Positions 25,296 to 33,742 of a stretch of 44,213 nucleotides of DNA are shown here, in pieces. A model generated the notes under the pieces. That model saw nothing but the letters and a program-made list of their open reading frames with translations. It was not told where the DNA came from and ran no database searches. Each line of letters starts with the position of its first letter. Position 1 is the stretch's first letter. The position numbers and the translations under genes were made by a program. Source of the DNA: JBDLIL01 sp039714855 (lineage in GTDB: Bacteria > Patescibacteriota > Microgenomatia > UBA1400 > PJMF01); contig JBDLIL010000003.1 of assembly GCA_039714855.1 (NCBI GenBank), forward strand, positions 1-44,213, in the 5' to 3' direction.

Positions 25296-25835
25296 ATGAA
25301 TTCTATCTCCACCAAAACCGGTGATAAAGGTCAATCTGGTCTGATTAGTGGTGAGCGAATGAGCAAGGATGCCAGTTTTTTTGATGCTATTGGCACTGTG
25401 GATGAACTCAATTCCTGGTTAGGCTTTGTGGTTTCAAAATTTGATAACAATTTTCCTAAAAATAAAAAGTTTTTATTAAAAGTACAAAACACTTTGTTTT
25501 ACATTGGTGCTGAATTAGCCAAATCACCCAAAGTCAAACTTACTTCTCGACATTTAAAGATTTTAGAACTTCGTGCTTCAGATTTAGAGTTTGAGTTAAA
25601 AGCAAAATGGCATGATAAGTTTTTACTGCCAGGTGGCACAGAGCTAGCTGGAGTTTTGGACATAGCTCGCTCTGTTTGCAGACGCACAGAGCGCGTATTA
25701 GTAGCTCACAGCAAAAATCAAAAAATTAGACCTCTAATATTAAAATACCTGAATAGACTCTCAGATTATTTATATCTCCTGCGCACTTATATTAATGCTA
25801 AGTATGAGTACGGCGAACGGGAGTTTGAGGCTTAA
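25296..25835 (+). CDS. ATP:cob(I)alamin adenosyltransferase, PduO type (179 aa)
   Basis: Converts cob(I)alamin and ATP to adenosylcobalamin. Diagnostic segments: STKTGDKGQSGLISGERMSK, GTVDELNSWLGF, FLLPGGTELAGVLDIARSVCRRTERVL and YLNRLSDYLYLLRTYIN. In organisms without B12 synthesis it serves salvage for B12-dependent enzymes such as class II ribonucleotide reductase, not seen here. The stop shares a TTAA with the stop of lexA on the other strand. Confidence 0.92.
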   Translation: MNSISTKTGDKGQSGLISGERMSKDASFFDAIGTVDELNSWLGFVVSKFDNNFPKNKKFLLKVQNTLFYIGAELAKSPKVKLTSRHLKILELRASDLEFELKAKWHDKFLLPGGTELAGVLDIARSVCRRTERVLVAHSKNQKIRPLILKYLNRLSDYLYLLRTYINAKYEYGEREFEA

Positions 25836-26452
25836 TATGCGAACTTGCGTATCAGTCCCGCTACTCTACCCTGTATCTGCACATTAGTCGCATAAATAGG
25901 GCTCATTTGAGAGTTGGCTGGCTCTAGGCGAACTCTAGTGACTTCACGATAAAATCTTTTCAAAGTTGCTAAACCATTATCTAACAAAGCTACGACTATC
26001 TCACCATCTTTTACATCTTGAGTCTCCTCTATGACCACATAGTCACCATCGTCAATGTGATCTTCAATCATAGACTTACCTTTTACCTGCAAAACATAAG
26101 CGCGCTTTTTGCCAGTAATTAATTCTGGAGAAACCTTCATAGTGGCATTAGGGTCTGTGTATGGATCTATGGGTTGGCCTGCAGCAATAAAACCCATGAC
26201 TGGCAAATCAATGCTGTCTGTCATTCTTAAAAATGTGCGGTCTACCAGCTCTATTCCCCTTACAGTACCTGCATATTTTTTGATTACCTTCTTGCGTTGC
26301 AAGGCTTGTAAGTGCTCATGTATTGTGGCTAGTGATGATACACCTATGCAGTCAGCAATTTCCTGCAAAGTAGGAGAGTAGCCATTCTTCTGAATGTATT
26401 GGGCGATAAAGTCAACAATTTGTCTTTGGCGTTTATAGAGAGTGACTGGCAT
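25832..26452 (-). CDS. lexA: LexA repressor (206 aa)
   Basis: SOS repressor and self-cleaving S24 peptidase. N-terminal winged helix (residues 1-66: QRQIVDFIAQYIQKNGYSPTLQEIADCIGVSS), cleavage site Ala91-Gly92 (FIAAGQP), Ser127 (GKSMIEDHIDDGD) and Lys165 (LATLKRF) as the catalytic pair. Strong ribosome binding site AAAGGAG before the ATG at 26452. The intergenic region upstream contains repeated AACTTGTANACTT motifs that could be its operator. Confidence 0.96.
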   Translation of the reverse strand: MPVTLYKRQRQIVDFIAQYIQKNGYSPTLQEIADCIGVSSLATIHEHLQALQRKKVIKKYAGTVRGIELVDRTFLRMTDSIDLPVMGFIAAGQPIDPYTDPNATMKVSPELITGKKRAYVLQVKGKSMIEDHIDDGDYVVIEETQDVKDGEIVVALLDNGLATLKRFYREVTRVRLEPANSQMSPIYATNVQIQGRVAGLIRKFAY

Positions 26453-26554
26453 AAAACTCCTTTGTTATTAATTCGGGCGAATAATTTACGAATTAAAGTC
26501 ACTATAAGCGAAGTTAAGACGAAGAAGCAATTGGATCTTAGTAGATCATAATAG

Positions 26555-26648
26555 TTACTGAGTGTACTAGTTACTAAGTGTACAAGTTGTTTGATTTACT
26601 AGTATTGCGAGAACTTGTATACTTGTATCCTTATTAACTTGTAAACTT
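26555..26648. promoter_or_regulatory. Repeated operator-like motifs between lexA and dedA
   Basis: Tandem 16-mers at 26555-26570 and 26571-26586 (TTACTGAGTGTACTAG, TTACTAAGTGTACAAG) and three copies of AACTTGTANACTT: one reversed at 26576-26588, two forward at 26612-26624 and 26636-26648, 24 nt apart. The last overlaps the probable -10 of dedA. Candidate LexA or other repressor site; the uvr promoters in this window lack an obvious match. Confidence 0.45.
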
Positions 26649-26654
26649 AACCCC

Positions 26655-27299
26655 ATGCAAATAATTACATTTTTTATCGATTTTATTCTTCATATAGATG
26701 AACATATGGTAGACATAGTAACCCAGTATGGAACTTTAACTTATGGAATTCTCTTTTCTATTATTTTTGCAGAAACAGGCTTGGTAGTTACTCCCTTTTT
26801 GCCGGGAGATTCGCTACTTTTTGCAGTGGGAGCCTTAGCGGCCTTAGGTTCTTTTAATTTGCCACTGATTTTATTTTTGCTTTCTGTTGCGGCTATACTT
26901 GGTGACACTGTGAACTATGCAATTGGAAAATATTTTGGTCAAAAAATAGTGGATAATCCCAAAATTCCTTTCGTCAATCAGCAGCACATAGATGAGACGC
27001 AAGCTTTTTATAAAAAGCACGGGGGCAAAACTATTATTCTAGCTCGCTTTGTGCCTATAGTTAGAACCTTTGCACCATTTGTGGCAGGTGTGGGTAAAAT
27101 GGACTATCCTAAATTTGTTAGTTACAACGTGATTGGTGGCTTAATTTGGATTTTCTCTTTTACTTTGCTGGGGTATTTCTTTGGCAATATTCCTGCTGTG
27201 GCACATAATTTCACCCTAGTTATTCTAGGCATAATTGCAATGTCTGTATTGCCAATGGTTTATGAGTATGTGAAGGCGAAGAGAAAAAAGATTAAATAA
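26655..27299 (+). CDS. DedA-family membrane protein (214 aa)
   Basis: DedA/VTT proteins are lipid scramblase-like transporters, implicated in undecaprenyl phosphate recycling. Features: FAETGLVVTPFLPGDSLLFAVGALAA, LGDTVNYAIGKYFG, FYKKHGGKTIILARFVPIVRTFAPFVAGVGKMDYPKFVSYN, GYFFGN, with 5-6 membrane segments. The 3' end overlaps gpmI on the other strand by 8 nt. Confidence 0.92.
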   Translation: MQIITFFIDFILHIDEHMVDIVTQYGTLTYGILFSIIFAETGLVVTPFLPGDSLLFAVGALAALGSFNLPLILFLLSVAAILGDTVNYAIGKYFGQKIVDNPKIPFVNQQHIDETQAFYKKHGGKTIILARFVPIVRTFAPFVAGVGKMDYPKFVSYNVIGGLIWIFSFTLLGYFFGNIPAVAHNFTLVILGIIAMSVLPMVYEYVKAKRKKIK

Positions 27300-28977
27300 G
27301 TGCTCGTCCCGTCATACTACTTGGTTTTTGAATTCCCATAATGGAAAGTATAGTGGGGGCCACATCAGAAAGGATTCCTTGTGGCAATGTAGCAGGATTA
27401 CTTTCAAAACGTTTTCCAATAATTAAAAGTGGTACGGGATTATTAGAATGCTCTGTGTCAGTTTTTCCAGTTTGGTTATTTATTAGCTCTTCGACATTGC
27501 CATGATCTCCCGTTATTAAAATCACTCCTCCTTTTGGATAAACAGCATTTACAATTCTTCCCACAATCTCGTCAGTGATTTCACAAGTTTTTATGGAAGC
27601 CTGTAAATTTCCGGTATGGGCAACCATATCGGGGTTGGCAAAATTCGCAATAATCACATCGTATTTATCTTCAGCTATTTTTTCTAGCATTGCATTCGCT
27701 AGCTCATAGGCACTCATTTCAGGTATTTCATCATAAGACTTAACACCTTTAGAAGGAATAATAATTCTATCTTCTCCAGGATACTGGATATTTTTTTGGC
27801 CATTCATAGAATAAGTTACAAAACGCTCTTTTTCAGTTTCTGACATTCTTAGTTGTCGCAAACCAAAATCTGAAAATACTTTACAAATAGGATTTTCAAT
27901 CAATTGTGGTGAGAAAGCTACATCTACAGGCAGATGCTTCTCATACTGAGTCATGGTGGTGAAATAAAGATTTTTCAGTATTTTTTTTCTTTGAAATGTG
28001 TTCTCAGGACTTGTGTTCCGAGGATTGTTTCCTTCTTCTGAATAAGGATCAAACTGCGGATTAGTTCCTTTTTCAAAATCACTTAGAGTGAATGCTCTAG
28101 TTAGCTCTCTAGGTCTATCAATTCTATAATTGAAAAATATTACGGCATCGCTATCTGAGACTAAGTTTTTCTGTCCACTTTCATCAACTATGAGTACCGG
28201 CTCAATAAACTCATCAGTGGTGTCGCGAGCATATTGTTCATTAATAGCGGTGACAGGATCTGATGATTCAAGTCCTTCTCCAAGGACCAATGCATGATAG
28301 GTTTTACCGATTCTGTCCCAGCGTTTATCTCTATCCATAGCATAATATCTACCTGTAAGACTAGCGATTTTACCTACACCAATTTTTTGGCATTCTTTTT
28401 GAATATTTTTAATTGTCTCTATTCCTGCAGTGGGTGGGGAATCTCTGCCATCCGTGAAACCATGAATATATACCTCTGTTACCCCTTGTTCTTTGACTAA
28501 GTTTAATAACGCATAAAGATGTTCAATATTTGAGTGAACTTCTCCTTCACCGATGAGTCCCATAATATGTAATTTAGATTTATGTTGTTGCACATGTTTA
28601 CAAGTATTAATGAGAGCATGATTATTAAAAAAAGATCGGTCTAGAATAGCAGTATCGATTCGAGGCAAATTTTGATAAACAATAGTGCCCGCACCCATAT
28701 TCAAGTGACCAGTTTCCGTATTGCCATCTTCGTCTTTTGGTAAACCCACATATTCTCCGCTGGCTCCCAATTGGGTATGAGGAAACTTGAGCCAGTAACT
28801 ATCTATGTTAGGAGTTTGAGCACGTTCTATAGCATTACCGGCGTTTTTGGGACCAATCCCCCAGCCATCAAGAATGAGTAATACCACTGGTTTGGGACCA
28901 TAATAATCTTGCTTAGGATTAAGTTCGTCAAAATCTTTGTTTGTGATAATAGGGGTGGTGTTAAATTGTTGGATCAT
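27292..28977 (-). CDS. gpmI: 2,3-bisphosphoglycerate-independent phosphoglycerate mutase with Thr at the nucleophile position (561 aa)
   Basis: Interconverts 3- and 2-phosphoglycerate through a phosphoenzyme. Metal and substrate motifs are in place: LLILDGWGIGP (Asp37), FTDGRDSPP, SLTGRYYAMDRDKRWDR, FFNYRIDRPRELTRAF, NPDMVAHTG, ITGDHGNVE. The usual GNSEVGH carrying the phosphorylated Ser reads GNTETGH, putting Thr at residue 87. There is an N-terminal extension of about 28 residues and an insertion around NNPRNTSPENTF, encoded by a near-tandem repeat (27997-28025). Last gene of the operon with enolase. Confidence 0.92.
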   Translation of the reverse strand: MIQQFNTTPIITNKDFDELNPKQDYYGPKPVVLLILDGWGIGPKNAGNAIERAQTPNIDSYWLKFPHTQLGASGEYVGLPKDEDGNTETGHLNMGAGTIVYQNLPRIDTAILDRSFFNNHALINTCKHVQQHKSKLHIMGLIGEGEVHSNIEHLYALLNLVKEQGVTEVYIHGFTDGRDSPPTAGIETIKNIQKECQKIGVGKIASLTGRYYAMDRDKRWDRIGKTYHALVLGEGLESSDPVTAINEQYARDTTDEFIEPVLIVDESGQKNLVSDSDAVIFFNYRIDRPRELTRAFTLSDFEKGTNPQFDPYSEEGNNPRNTSPENTFQRKKILKNLYFTTMTQYEKHLPVDVAFSPQLIENPICKVFSDFGLRQLRMSETEKERFVTYSMNGQKNIQYPGEDRIIIPSKGVKSYDEIPEMSAYELANAMLEKIAEDKYDVIIANFANPDMVAHTGNLQASIKTCEITDEIVGRIVNAVYPKGGVILITGDHGNVEELINNQTGKTDTEHSNNPVPLLIIGKRFESNPATLPQGILSDVAPTILSIMGIQKPSSMTGRALI

Positions 28978-28986
28978 AAAATAAAC

Positions 28987-30249
28987 TCAGGATGACGTAT
29001 TCCTTAATTCTAAGTCTATAGACAAAAGGCGATTGTATTTAGCTGTTCTTTCGCCTCTATTGGGAGGGCCAAATTTTACATAATCAGCGCCTACTCCCAC
29101 AGCAAAATCAGCGATAAAATCATCGATAGTTTCGCCACTTCTGTGGGAAATAATAGTCTGCCAATTATTTGTTTTAGCTTGTTGAATGACCTGGATTGTT
29201 TCCATAATAGTTCCTACCTGATTTGGTTTTATTAGGATTGAGTTACAGAGTTTGTCTGCAGCTGCTTTTATCAGACGATTTTTATTGGTAACTAACAAGC
29301 TGTCACCTACTATACTGGTGCTTTCAGAAATTTGGTGGGTAAGTTTTTGCCATGAGTCAGTATCATCTTCATGAAAAGGATCCTCTATATACATAAGGTG
29401 ATAGAGTTTTTTCATTTTTAGATAATACTCAAGCATTTCTTGTGCTGAGTAAGGTTCCTCTCTATCTTTTAATTCGTATTTATTGTTTTTATAAAATTCA
29501 CCAGCGGCCACGTCTACTCCCAAAAATATATCTTGGGCAAAAGTGTAAGGAGTCATCTTGGCAGTTTCCACCAAGATCTCAAATGCATCAATGTTGTTAT
29601 ATAAATTGGGAGCGTATCCTCCACCTAAGCCTGTAGAGCGAATAGCTCCTTTTGACGCCAAAACCTCATCGAGTTTCTGAAAGAAGGTTACCGCCATATT
29701 TAATGAAGTATTGAAATCTAAATTTGTGGCAGGGATCAAATGAAATTCCTGTATATCTAAATTTCCGGTTCCATGCTTGCCACCATTAATTACCGAGTAA
29801 ACACAGCTAGGGATGTTGAGTGTGGAGCTTAGATTGTAGAGCTGATGAACATATTGATAAAGATTGAGCCCATTAGCTACAGCTCCAGCTTTTAAGATAG
29901 CTTGAGAGACGGCCAAGGTGGCATTAGCACCCAAGCGAGATTTATTATTAGTACCATCCAGAGTAATCAAAAGTTGATCATGCTCATTTTGTTTACTGGG
30001 ATCTTTGCCAATTAGTTGTGGAGCGATTACGGTATTGATGTTGGCTACAGCTGTCAAAACTCCTTTGCCCAGCATGCGAGTAGCATCATTATCCCGCAGT
30101 TCTACTGCTTCATATTTACCTTTGGAGGTTCCCGATGGAACGCTGCTAATCACGGATTGGCCAGTATCCAGCCAAATACTACATTCTACCGTAGGAATAC
30201 CTCTAGAATCCAAAATCTCTCTAGCATAAATGTGTTGAATATTTGACAT
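28987..30249 (-). CDS. eno: Enolase-family protein lacking the catalytic Glu of GDEGG (420 aa)
   Basis: Whole-length enolase fold: AREILDSRGIPTVE, VPSGTSKGKYEA, INGGKHGTGNLDIQEF, VDVAAGEF (metal Asp), YIEDPFHEDD (metal Glu), VGDSLLVTN (metal Asp), ILIKPNQVGTIMET (Lys), ISHRSGETIDD, YVKFGPPNRGERTAKYN (Lys). The strictly conserved GDEGGYAPN reads GLGGGYAPN (residues 207-215), so the general acid/base Glu (yeast Glu211) is Gly209; the second Asp of GDD is Ser. The codons (TTA GGT) rule out a simple frameshift. Activity as enolase is doubtful. 3 nt after the PEP-synthase-like gene, 9 nt before gpmI. Confidence 0.9.
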   Translation of the reverse strand: MSNIQHIYAREILDSRGIPTVECSIWLDTGQSVISSVPSGTSKGKYEAVELRDNDATRMLGKGVLTAVANINTVIAPQLIGKDPSKQNEHDQLLITLDGTNNKSRLGANATLAVSQAILKAGAVANGLNLYQYVHQLYNLSSTLNIPSCVYSVINGGKHGTGNLDIQEFHLIPATNLDFNTSLNMAVTFFQKLDEVLASKGAIRSTGLGGGYAPNLYNNIDAFEILVETAKMTPYTFAQDIFLGVDVAAGEFYKNNKYELKDREEPYSAQEMLEYYLKMKKLYHLMYIEDPFHEDDTDSWQKLTHQISESTSIVGDSLLVTNKNRLIKAAADKLCNSILIKPNQVGTIMETIQVIQQAKTNNWQTIISHRSGETIDDFIADFAVGVGADYVKFGPPNRGERTAKYNRLLSIDLELRNTSS

Positions 30250-30252
30250 ATA

Positions 30253-31839
30253 TTAGCGACCAATTATTAACTCTTCTTCTATTTCAAAAATGCGTTTTTT
30301 GAAATATTGCAATTGATTTTGCTTTACTAGTATGCTGCTAATGTGTTTTCGCAGCAGATAGTTTAAAAATTCATTGTCAATTTTTTCTAATTGTATTTGT
30401 ATATGAAAGTTTCTCTTAGAAGTATGCACTTTTTCAAAAAAGCGATCAAGCAGTTTTTTTATTAGATTTGTATCAAAAGTATAAAGATTATTTATATTAC
30501 TAGTGTTCTGATCAATGCCTTTTAAAAATAAATCTATACTTTTTAAATTTAACGAAAATCCAGCAATGGGGTATGGGAGATAAGCTTCTATTTCTAGCAA
30601 TGGAGCGGGACTGGCAAATTCTAGTAATACCGGTTGCTTATTAAGACTTTGTTTGAGCAAGAGAAGTTCATGAACTGTTCTCACAAATGGTAATACCAGC
30701 TTGCTGTTTTTATTTTTTGATTTGCTTTTCTCAAAATTTCCTATTTCTTTTTTTAATAAATTGGGATTACTAAGCAACTCTATACTCTGAGCTTTGGGAA
30801 AATATATCTGATTTTCGTCAGAGTTTTTTACTAATACTTGAGTGTTGGTTTTTTGATTTTTCCAGCCAGAGTCTGATCGGTTTTTGGCCGATACTTTTAG
30901 CTGCTCACTAGTCTGTGGATCTTTTGTAATTCCTAATATATAAATTTTATTTTTTTCACTTGCCCATTCCAAGGCTACATGATTGATGCTTTTTCTTTTT
31001 GAAATTGAGACATACTTTGCTATTTCTAGCACTTGCTTGTCACTCAAAGAGGCAAGGAGTTGTTTATTTTTAGAAACTTTTTTTATTTTCAAAGAATCTA
31101 GTTTTCTTTTGTGCTGACTAGTTTTAATAGCAAGGTCGCGTAAAATAATATTTTGACTAGAAAAACTAACAAAGAATTTATCTATTTCTTGTATCTGACT
31201 TATATTGTCTGCAATACCCCAAACAGAATAAATGCTAATTATGCTTTTTCCCAAGCCTTCTACATTGCTTGTAAAAGCAATGCCCGCACTATCAGATTGA
31301 ATCATTTTTTGAATAATGATGGTAGTGGAAGCAAATTGTCCGGATTTGATTTCCTGATATCTTTTTTTGAGTAAGGAGACATCAAAATGATCTGCCCATA
31401 CAGAAGTAACAGAGTGCAACAAATTAGCATCACCCTTGACGTTTAAATAAGCGTTTTTGAGAGAGTCTTCAGTTTTTGCTAATGGGCTCAAGCGAATTGC
31501 TACAAAATCACTTTTAAAACGTTGCTGATATTCAGATATGAGTTGTTTTGTTAGCTCTCTGGGATATTTTAGAGTTTTTATGTAATTTTTAATTAATTTG
31601 CTACTAGCTTCAACGCTGTGTGAGTTTTCCCAATCTGTGCTATCCAGTTGTTCAAGGAATTTGTCTTCTAATTTATTAAAAAATAAGATATCTTTGAGAA
31701 TCTTGCTGGGGATTACTAGGCTTTCTGGTACAGGTAATTTTAATTTGTAAAGTTGACCAATCTGTGCTGCCTTATTGCCAATATAACGGGCATTAATCTG
31801 AGAGAATTCTGCTAAAGCCAATAACGGAATTGAAGGCAT
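30253..31839 (-). CDS. Degenerate PEP-synthase-like protein, probable pseudoenzyme (528 aa)
   Basis: The N-terminal part follows the PPDK/PEP-synthase ATP-binding domain (GNKAAQIGQLYKLKLPVPES, FVAIRLSPLAKTEDS, YLNVKGDANLL, IIQKMIQSDSAGIAFTSNV, ALEWASEKNKIYIL), but the Arg-Ser-Ser loop and the Gly-rich segment are changed, and QARP is GITK. The central phosphohistidine domain (TCHAAI) is absent. The C-terminal part resembles the end of the PEP-binding barrel (LVLPFVRTVHELLLL…LLEFASPAPLLEIEAYL) with catalytic positions lost. The frame is open over 528 codons, so the protein is probably kept for another job. A 30-nt palindromic element supplies SAKNRSDSGW. Confidence 0.7.
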   Translation of the reverse strand: MPSIPLLALAEFSQINARYIGNKAAQIGQLYKLKLPVPESLVIPSKILKDILFFNKLEDKFLEQLDSTDWENSHSVEASSKLIKNYIKTLKYPRELTKQLISEYQQRFKSDFVAIRLSPLAKTEDSLKNAYLNVKGDANLLHSVTSVWADHFDVSLLKKRYQEIKSGQFASTTIIIQKMIQSDSAGIAFTSNVEGLGKSIISIYSVWGIADNISQIQEIDKFFVSFSSQNIILRDLAIKTSQHKRKLDSLKIKKVSKNKQLLASLSDKQVLEIAKYVSISKRKSINHVALEWASEKNKIYILGITKDPQTSEQLKVSAKNRSDSGWKNQKTNTQVLVKNSDENQIYFPKAQSIELLSNPNLLKKEIGNFEKSKSKNKNSKLVLPFVRTVHELLLLKQSLNKQPVLLEFASPAPLLEIEAYLPYPIAGFSLNLKSIDLFLKGIDQNTSNINNLYTFDTNLIKKLLDRFFEKVHTSKRNFHIQIQLEKIDNEFLNYLLRKHISSILVKQNQLQYFKKRIFEIEEELIIGR

Positions 31840-31892
31840 GTATTAATAGTAGCATTTTGAAAAAGAATAAAGAATAAAGAATAAAACTTTGT

Positions 31893-33131
31893 TCAGCCCA
31901 GTGTTTCTTTATGATCAAGATTTTTGGATACCACTTGATTTGGCAAAACAATTGCCTCTGAGCCTATTAAAACCCCTGGCATAGTGTTACTACTGATGCC
32001 TAATTTGGCTCCATTGCCAACAATTGCACCCAAAGTTCTTCTATGAGTGGAAAGCATTTTGTTTTTTACTTTGGTTTGAATTATTTTTCTATCCAGGCGT
32101 TTGTTGGCCGTAATAATGCCAGCACCAATGCGCACATTTTTGCCAATAATGGAGTCGGCTATGTAGCCAAAATGAAAACTGGAGTTTTCCATCATGATGG
32201 AGCGTACCAATTCACTGTTGGCTCCAACTACGGCCTTTTTTTCTAGACTGCTTTGCCTCACAAATGAAAAGTCTCCTACCAATGAGTGAGGCCCCAAATA
32301 ACATGGTCCCACTACTCTAGCACTATGGCCCACTCTAGCTCCTTCGGCTATATGCACTGCTCCAGCCTCTTCATCTATTATCGCAGTGCTAGAAATGTCG
32401 GCAGTAGGGTGTTTAAATGATTTTAATTGCGCAAATAAAGCTTTTTGAAAGTCAAATAATTGCCATGGTAGTTTGAGAGAGGGAAATTCTTCTTCAAAAG
32501 TTACTAGAGATATGGCTTTTTTCTTTAGTATTTTGTCTATTGCAAGTTCAAAAGAGTATTCCTCACTGGGTGTTTCTTTCAGGGTTTGCAGATAATTTTG
32601 GTCCAAAAGATAGACAGCTTCTATTTTGACATCTGATGGCTCTGTGCCCTTTGCGGGTTTTTCTACTAAGCCAACTGCCTTGCCATCTTTCATTTCAAAA
32701 ATTCCATATAGCCAAGGTTGCTCTACGGGGAGGCCGCAAAGAACCATATCTTCTTTTTTTTCTAGAAACTTATTAGATATTTCTCCAGCATTTATTAGAG
32801 TTGGTCTAATCACCAAAAATTGATCCTTTAAAAATTCTTTAGCAGCTAAAACAGCATCACCCATCCCTATAGCTTCTTTTTGTAGTACTAAATTAATTGC
32901 TAAATCGGATTCAAAATCTTCTAATAATTTGCTCAAGCCCTTGCCGTCGTGATCCCTTTCTGAGATTACTATGACAATATCTTTGTATCCATGCTGCTCT
33001 AGATTTTTTAGAGTCCTAAGGATAATGGGTTCTCCAAACAAACTCAGAGTGCTTTTGTGTGGACCATTATTAAAAGGAAAAAAGCGAGAATTTTTACCAG
33101 CGGCCAAGATTACGACTGTGGGTTTGTTCAT
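31893..33131 (-). CDS. GlmU-like sugar-phosphate nucleotidyltransferase (412 aa)
   Basis: N-terminal NTP-transferase domain (VVILAAGKNSRFFPFNNGPHKSTLSLFG) to about residue 230, then a left-handed beta-helix with hexapeptide repeats (DISSTAIIDEEAGAVHIAEGARVGHSARVVGPCYLGPHSLVGD…). It makes a sugar nucleotide and may acetylate, but the C-terminal acetyltransferase site is not clearly conserved. Six nt downstream of a HAD gene in the same operon, with phosphomannomutase upstream, so a cell-surface sugar pathway is likely. Confidence 0.85.
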   Translation of the reverse strand: MNKPTVVILAAGKNSRFFPFNNGPHKSTLSLFGEPIILRTLKNLEQHGYKDIVIVISERDHDGKGLSKLLEDFESDLAINLVLQKEAIGMGDAVLAAKEFLKDQFLVIRPTLINAGEISNKFLEKKEDMVLCGLPVEQPWLYGIFEMKDGKAVGLVEKPAKGTEPSDVKIEAVYLLDQNYLQTLKETPSEEYSFELAIDKILKKKAISLVTFEEEFPSLKLPWQLFDFQKALFAQLKSFKHPTADISSTAIIDEEAGAVHIAEGARVGHSARVVGPCYLGPHSLVGDFSFVRQSSLEKKAVVGANSELVRSIMMENSSFHFGYIADSIIGKNVRIGAGIITANKRLDRKIIQTKVKNKMLSTHRRTLGAIVGNGAKLGISSNTMPGVLIGSEAIVLPNQVVSKNLDHKETLG

Positions 33132-33136
33132 ATGAT

Positions 33137-33742
33137 TTATTTTATCACTTTTTCTAATTTGCCAAGATTGTGAATAGTTGCAAATTTTTCATGCTTTTTA
33201 TCAGACTTTCTGTTGATCCAGATCACTTGAATATCATTTCTAAGCTCTAAAATTTTTTCTAAATATTCTGGCTTATCGTCAATAATAACACTAGCAGGAA
33301 ATTTAGTGACAAGCTTGGGGCTTATTTTGTTGCTACTGATAAAAGTAATTTTGGGGTCAAAATAGTTTATTAATCCTGAAAGTTTTAGTTTTTTCTCTTG
33401 CCACAAAATCACAGCTTCAGTAAAAGTTCCCAGCTGATATCTTCCTCTCATGGCATCTAGAGTTGCTAGGGTGTCGGGGTAAAGCGATTGCTCAAATAAT
33501 TCTCTTTTGAAAAATATTTCTTCTAACTTTTTTTCATCAACATTAAATTCTTTGGCCAAAGTTTCTAGGTAGTCCCAGGGGTTAAATGCTGTTCTAGTGA
33601 TGCTGCTGCGATACTTTTTATAAACTTCTAATATTTTCTCAAGTGGTTGCTTTAGCTCTTCGGCCATAGCAAGGTCGGCCGACTTCATGAATTTTTTTGT
33701 ATCAAAAAGAGTGGAATCAATATCGAATAATACTGTCTTCAT
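33137..33742 (-). CDS. HAD-superfamily hydrolase (201 aa)
   Basis: Motif I VLFDIDSTLFDT, a helical cap, motif II GTFTEA, Lys in SPKL and motif IV SVIIDDKPEYLE. Typical small phosphatase of the HAD-I group. It starts inside the stop of the Nudix-like gene (ATGA overlap) and lies in the sugar-nucleotide operon. Confidence 0.88.
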   Translation of the reverse strand: MKTVLFDIDSTLFDTKKFMKSADLAMAEELKQPLEKILEVYKKYRSSITRTAFNPWDYLETLAKEFNVDEKKLEEIFFKRELFEQSLYPDTLATLDAMRGRYQLGTFTEAVILWQEKKLKLSGLINYFDPKITFISSNKISPKLVTKFPASVIIDDKPEYLEKILELRNDIQVIWINRKSDKKHEKFATIHNLGKLEKVIK

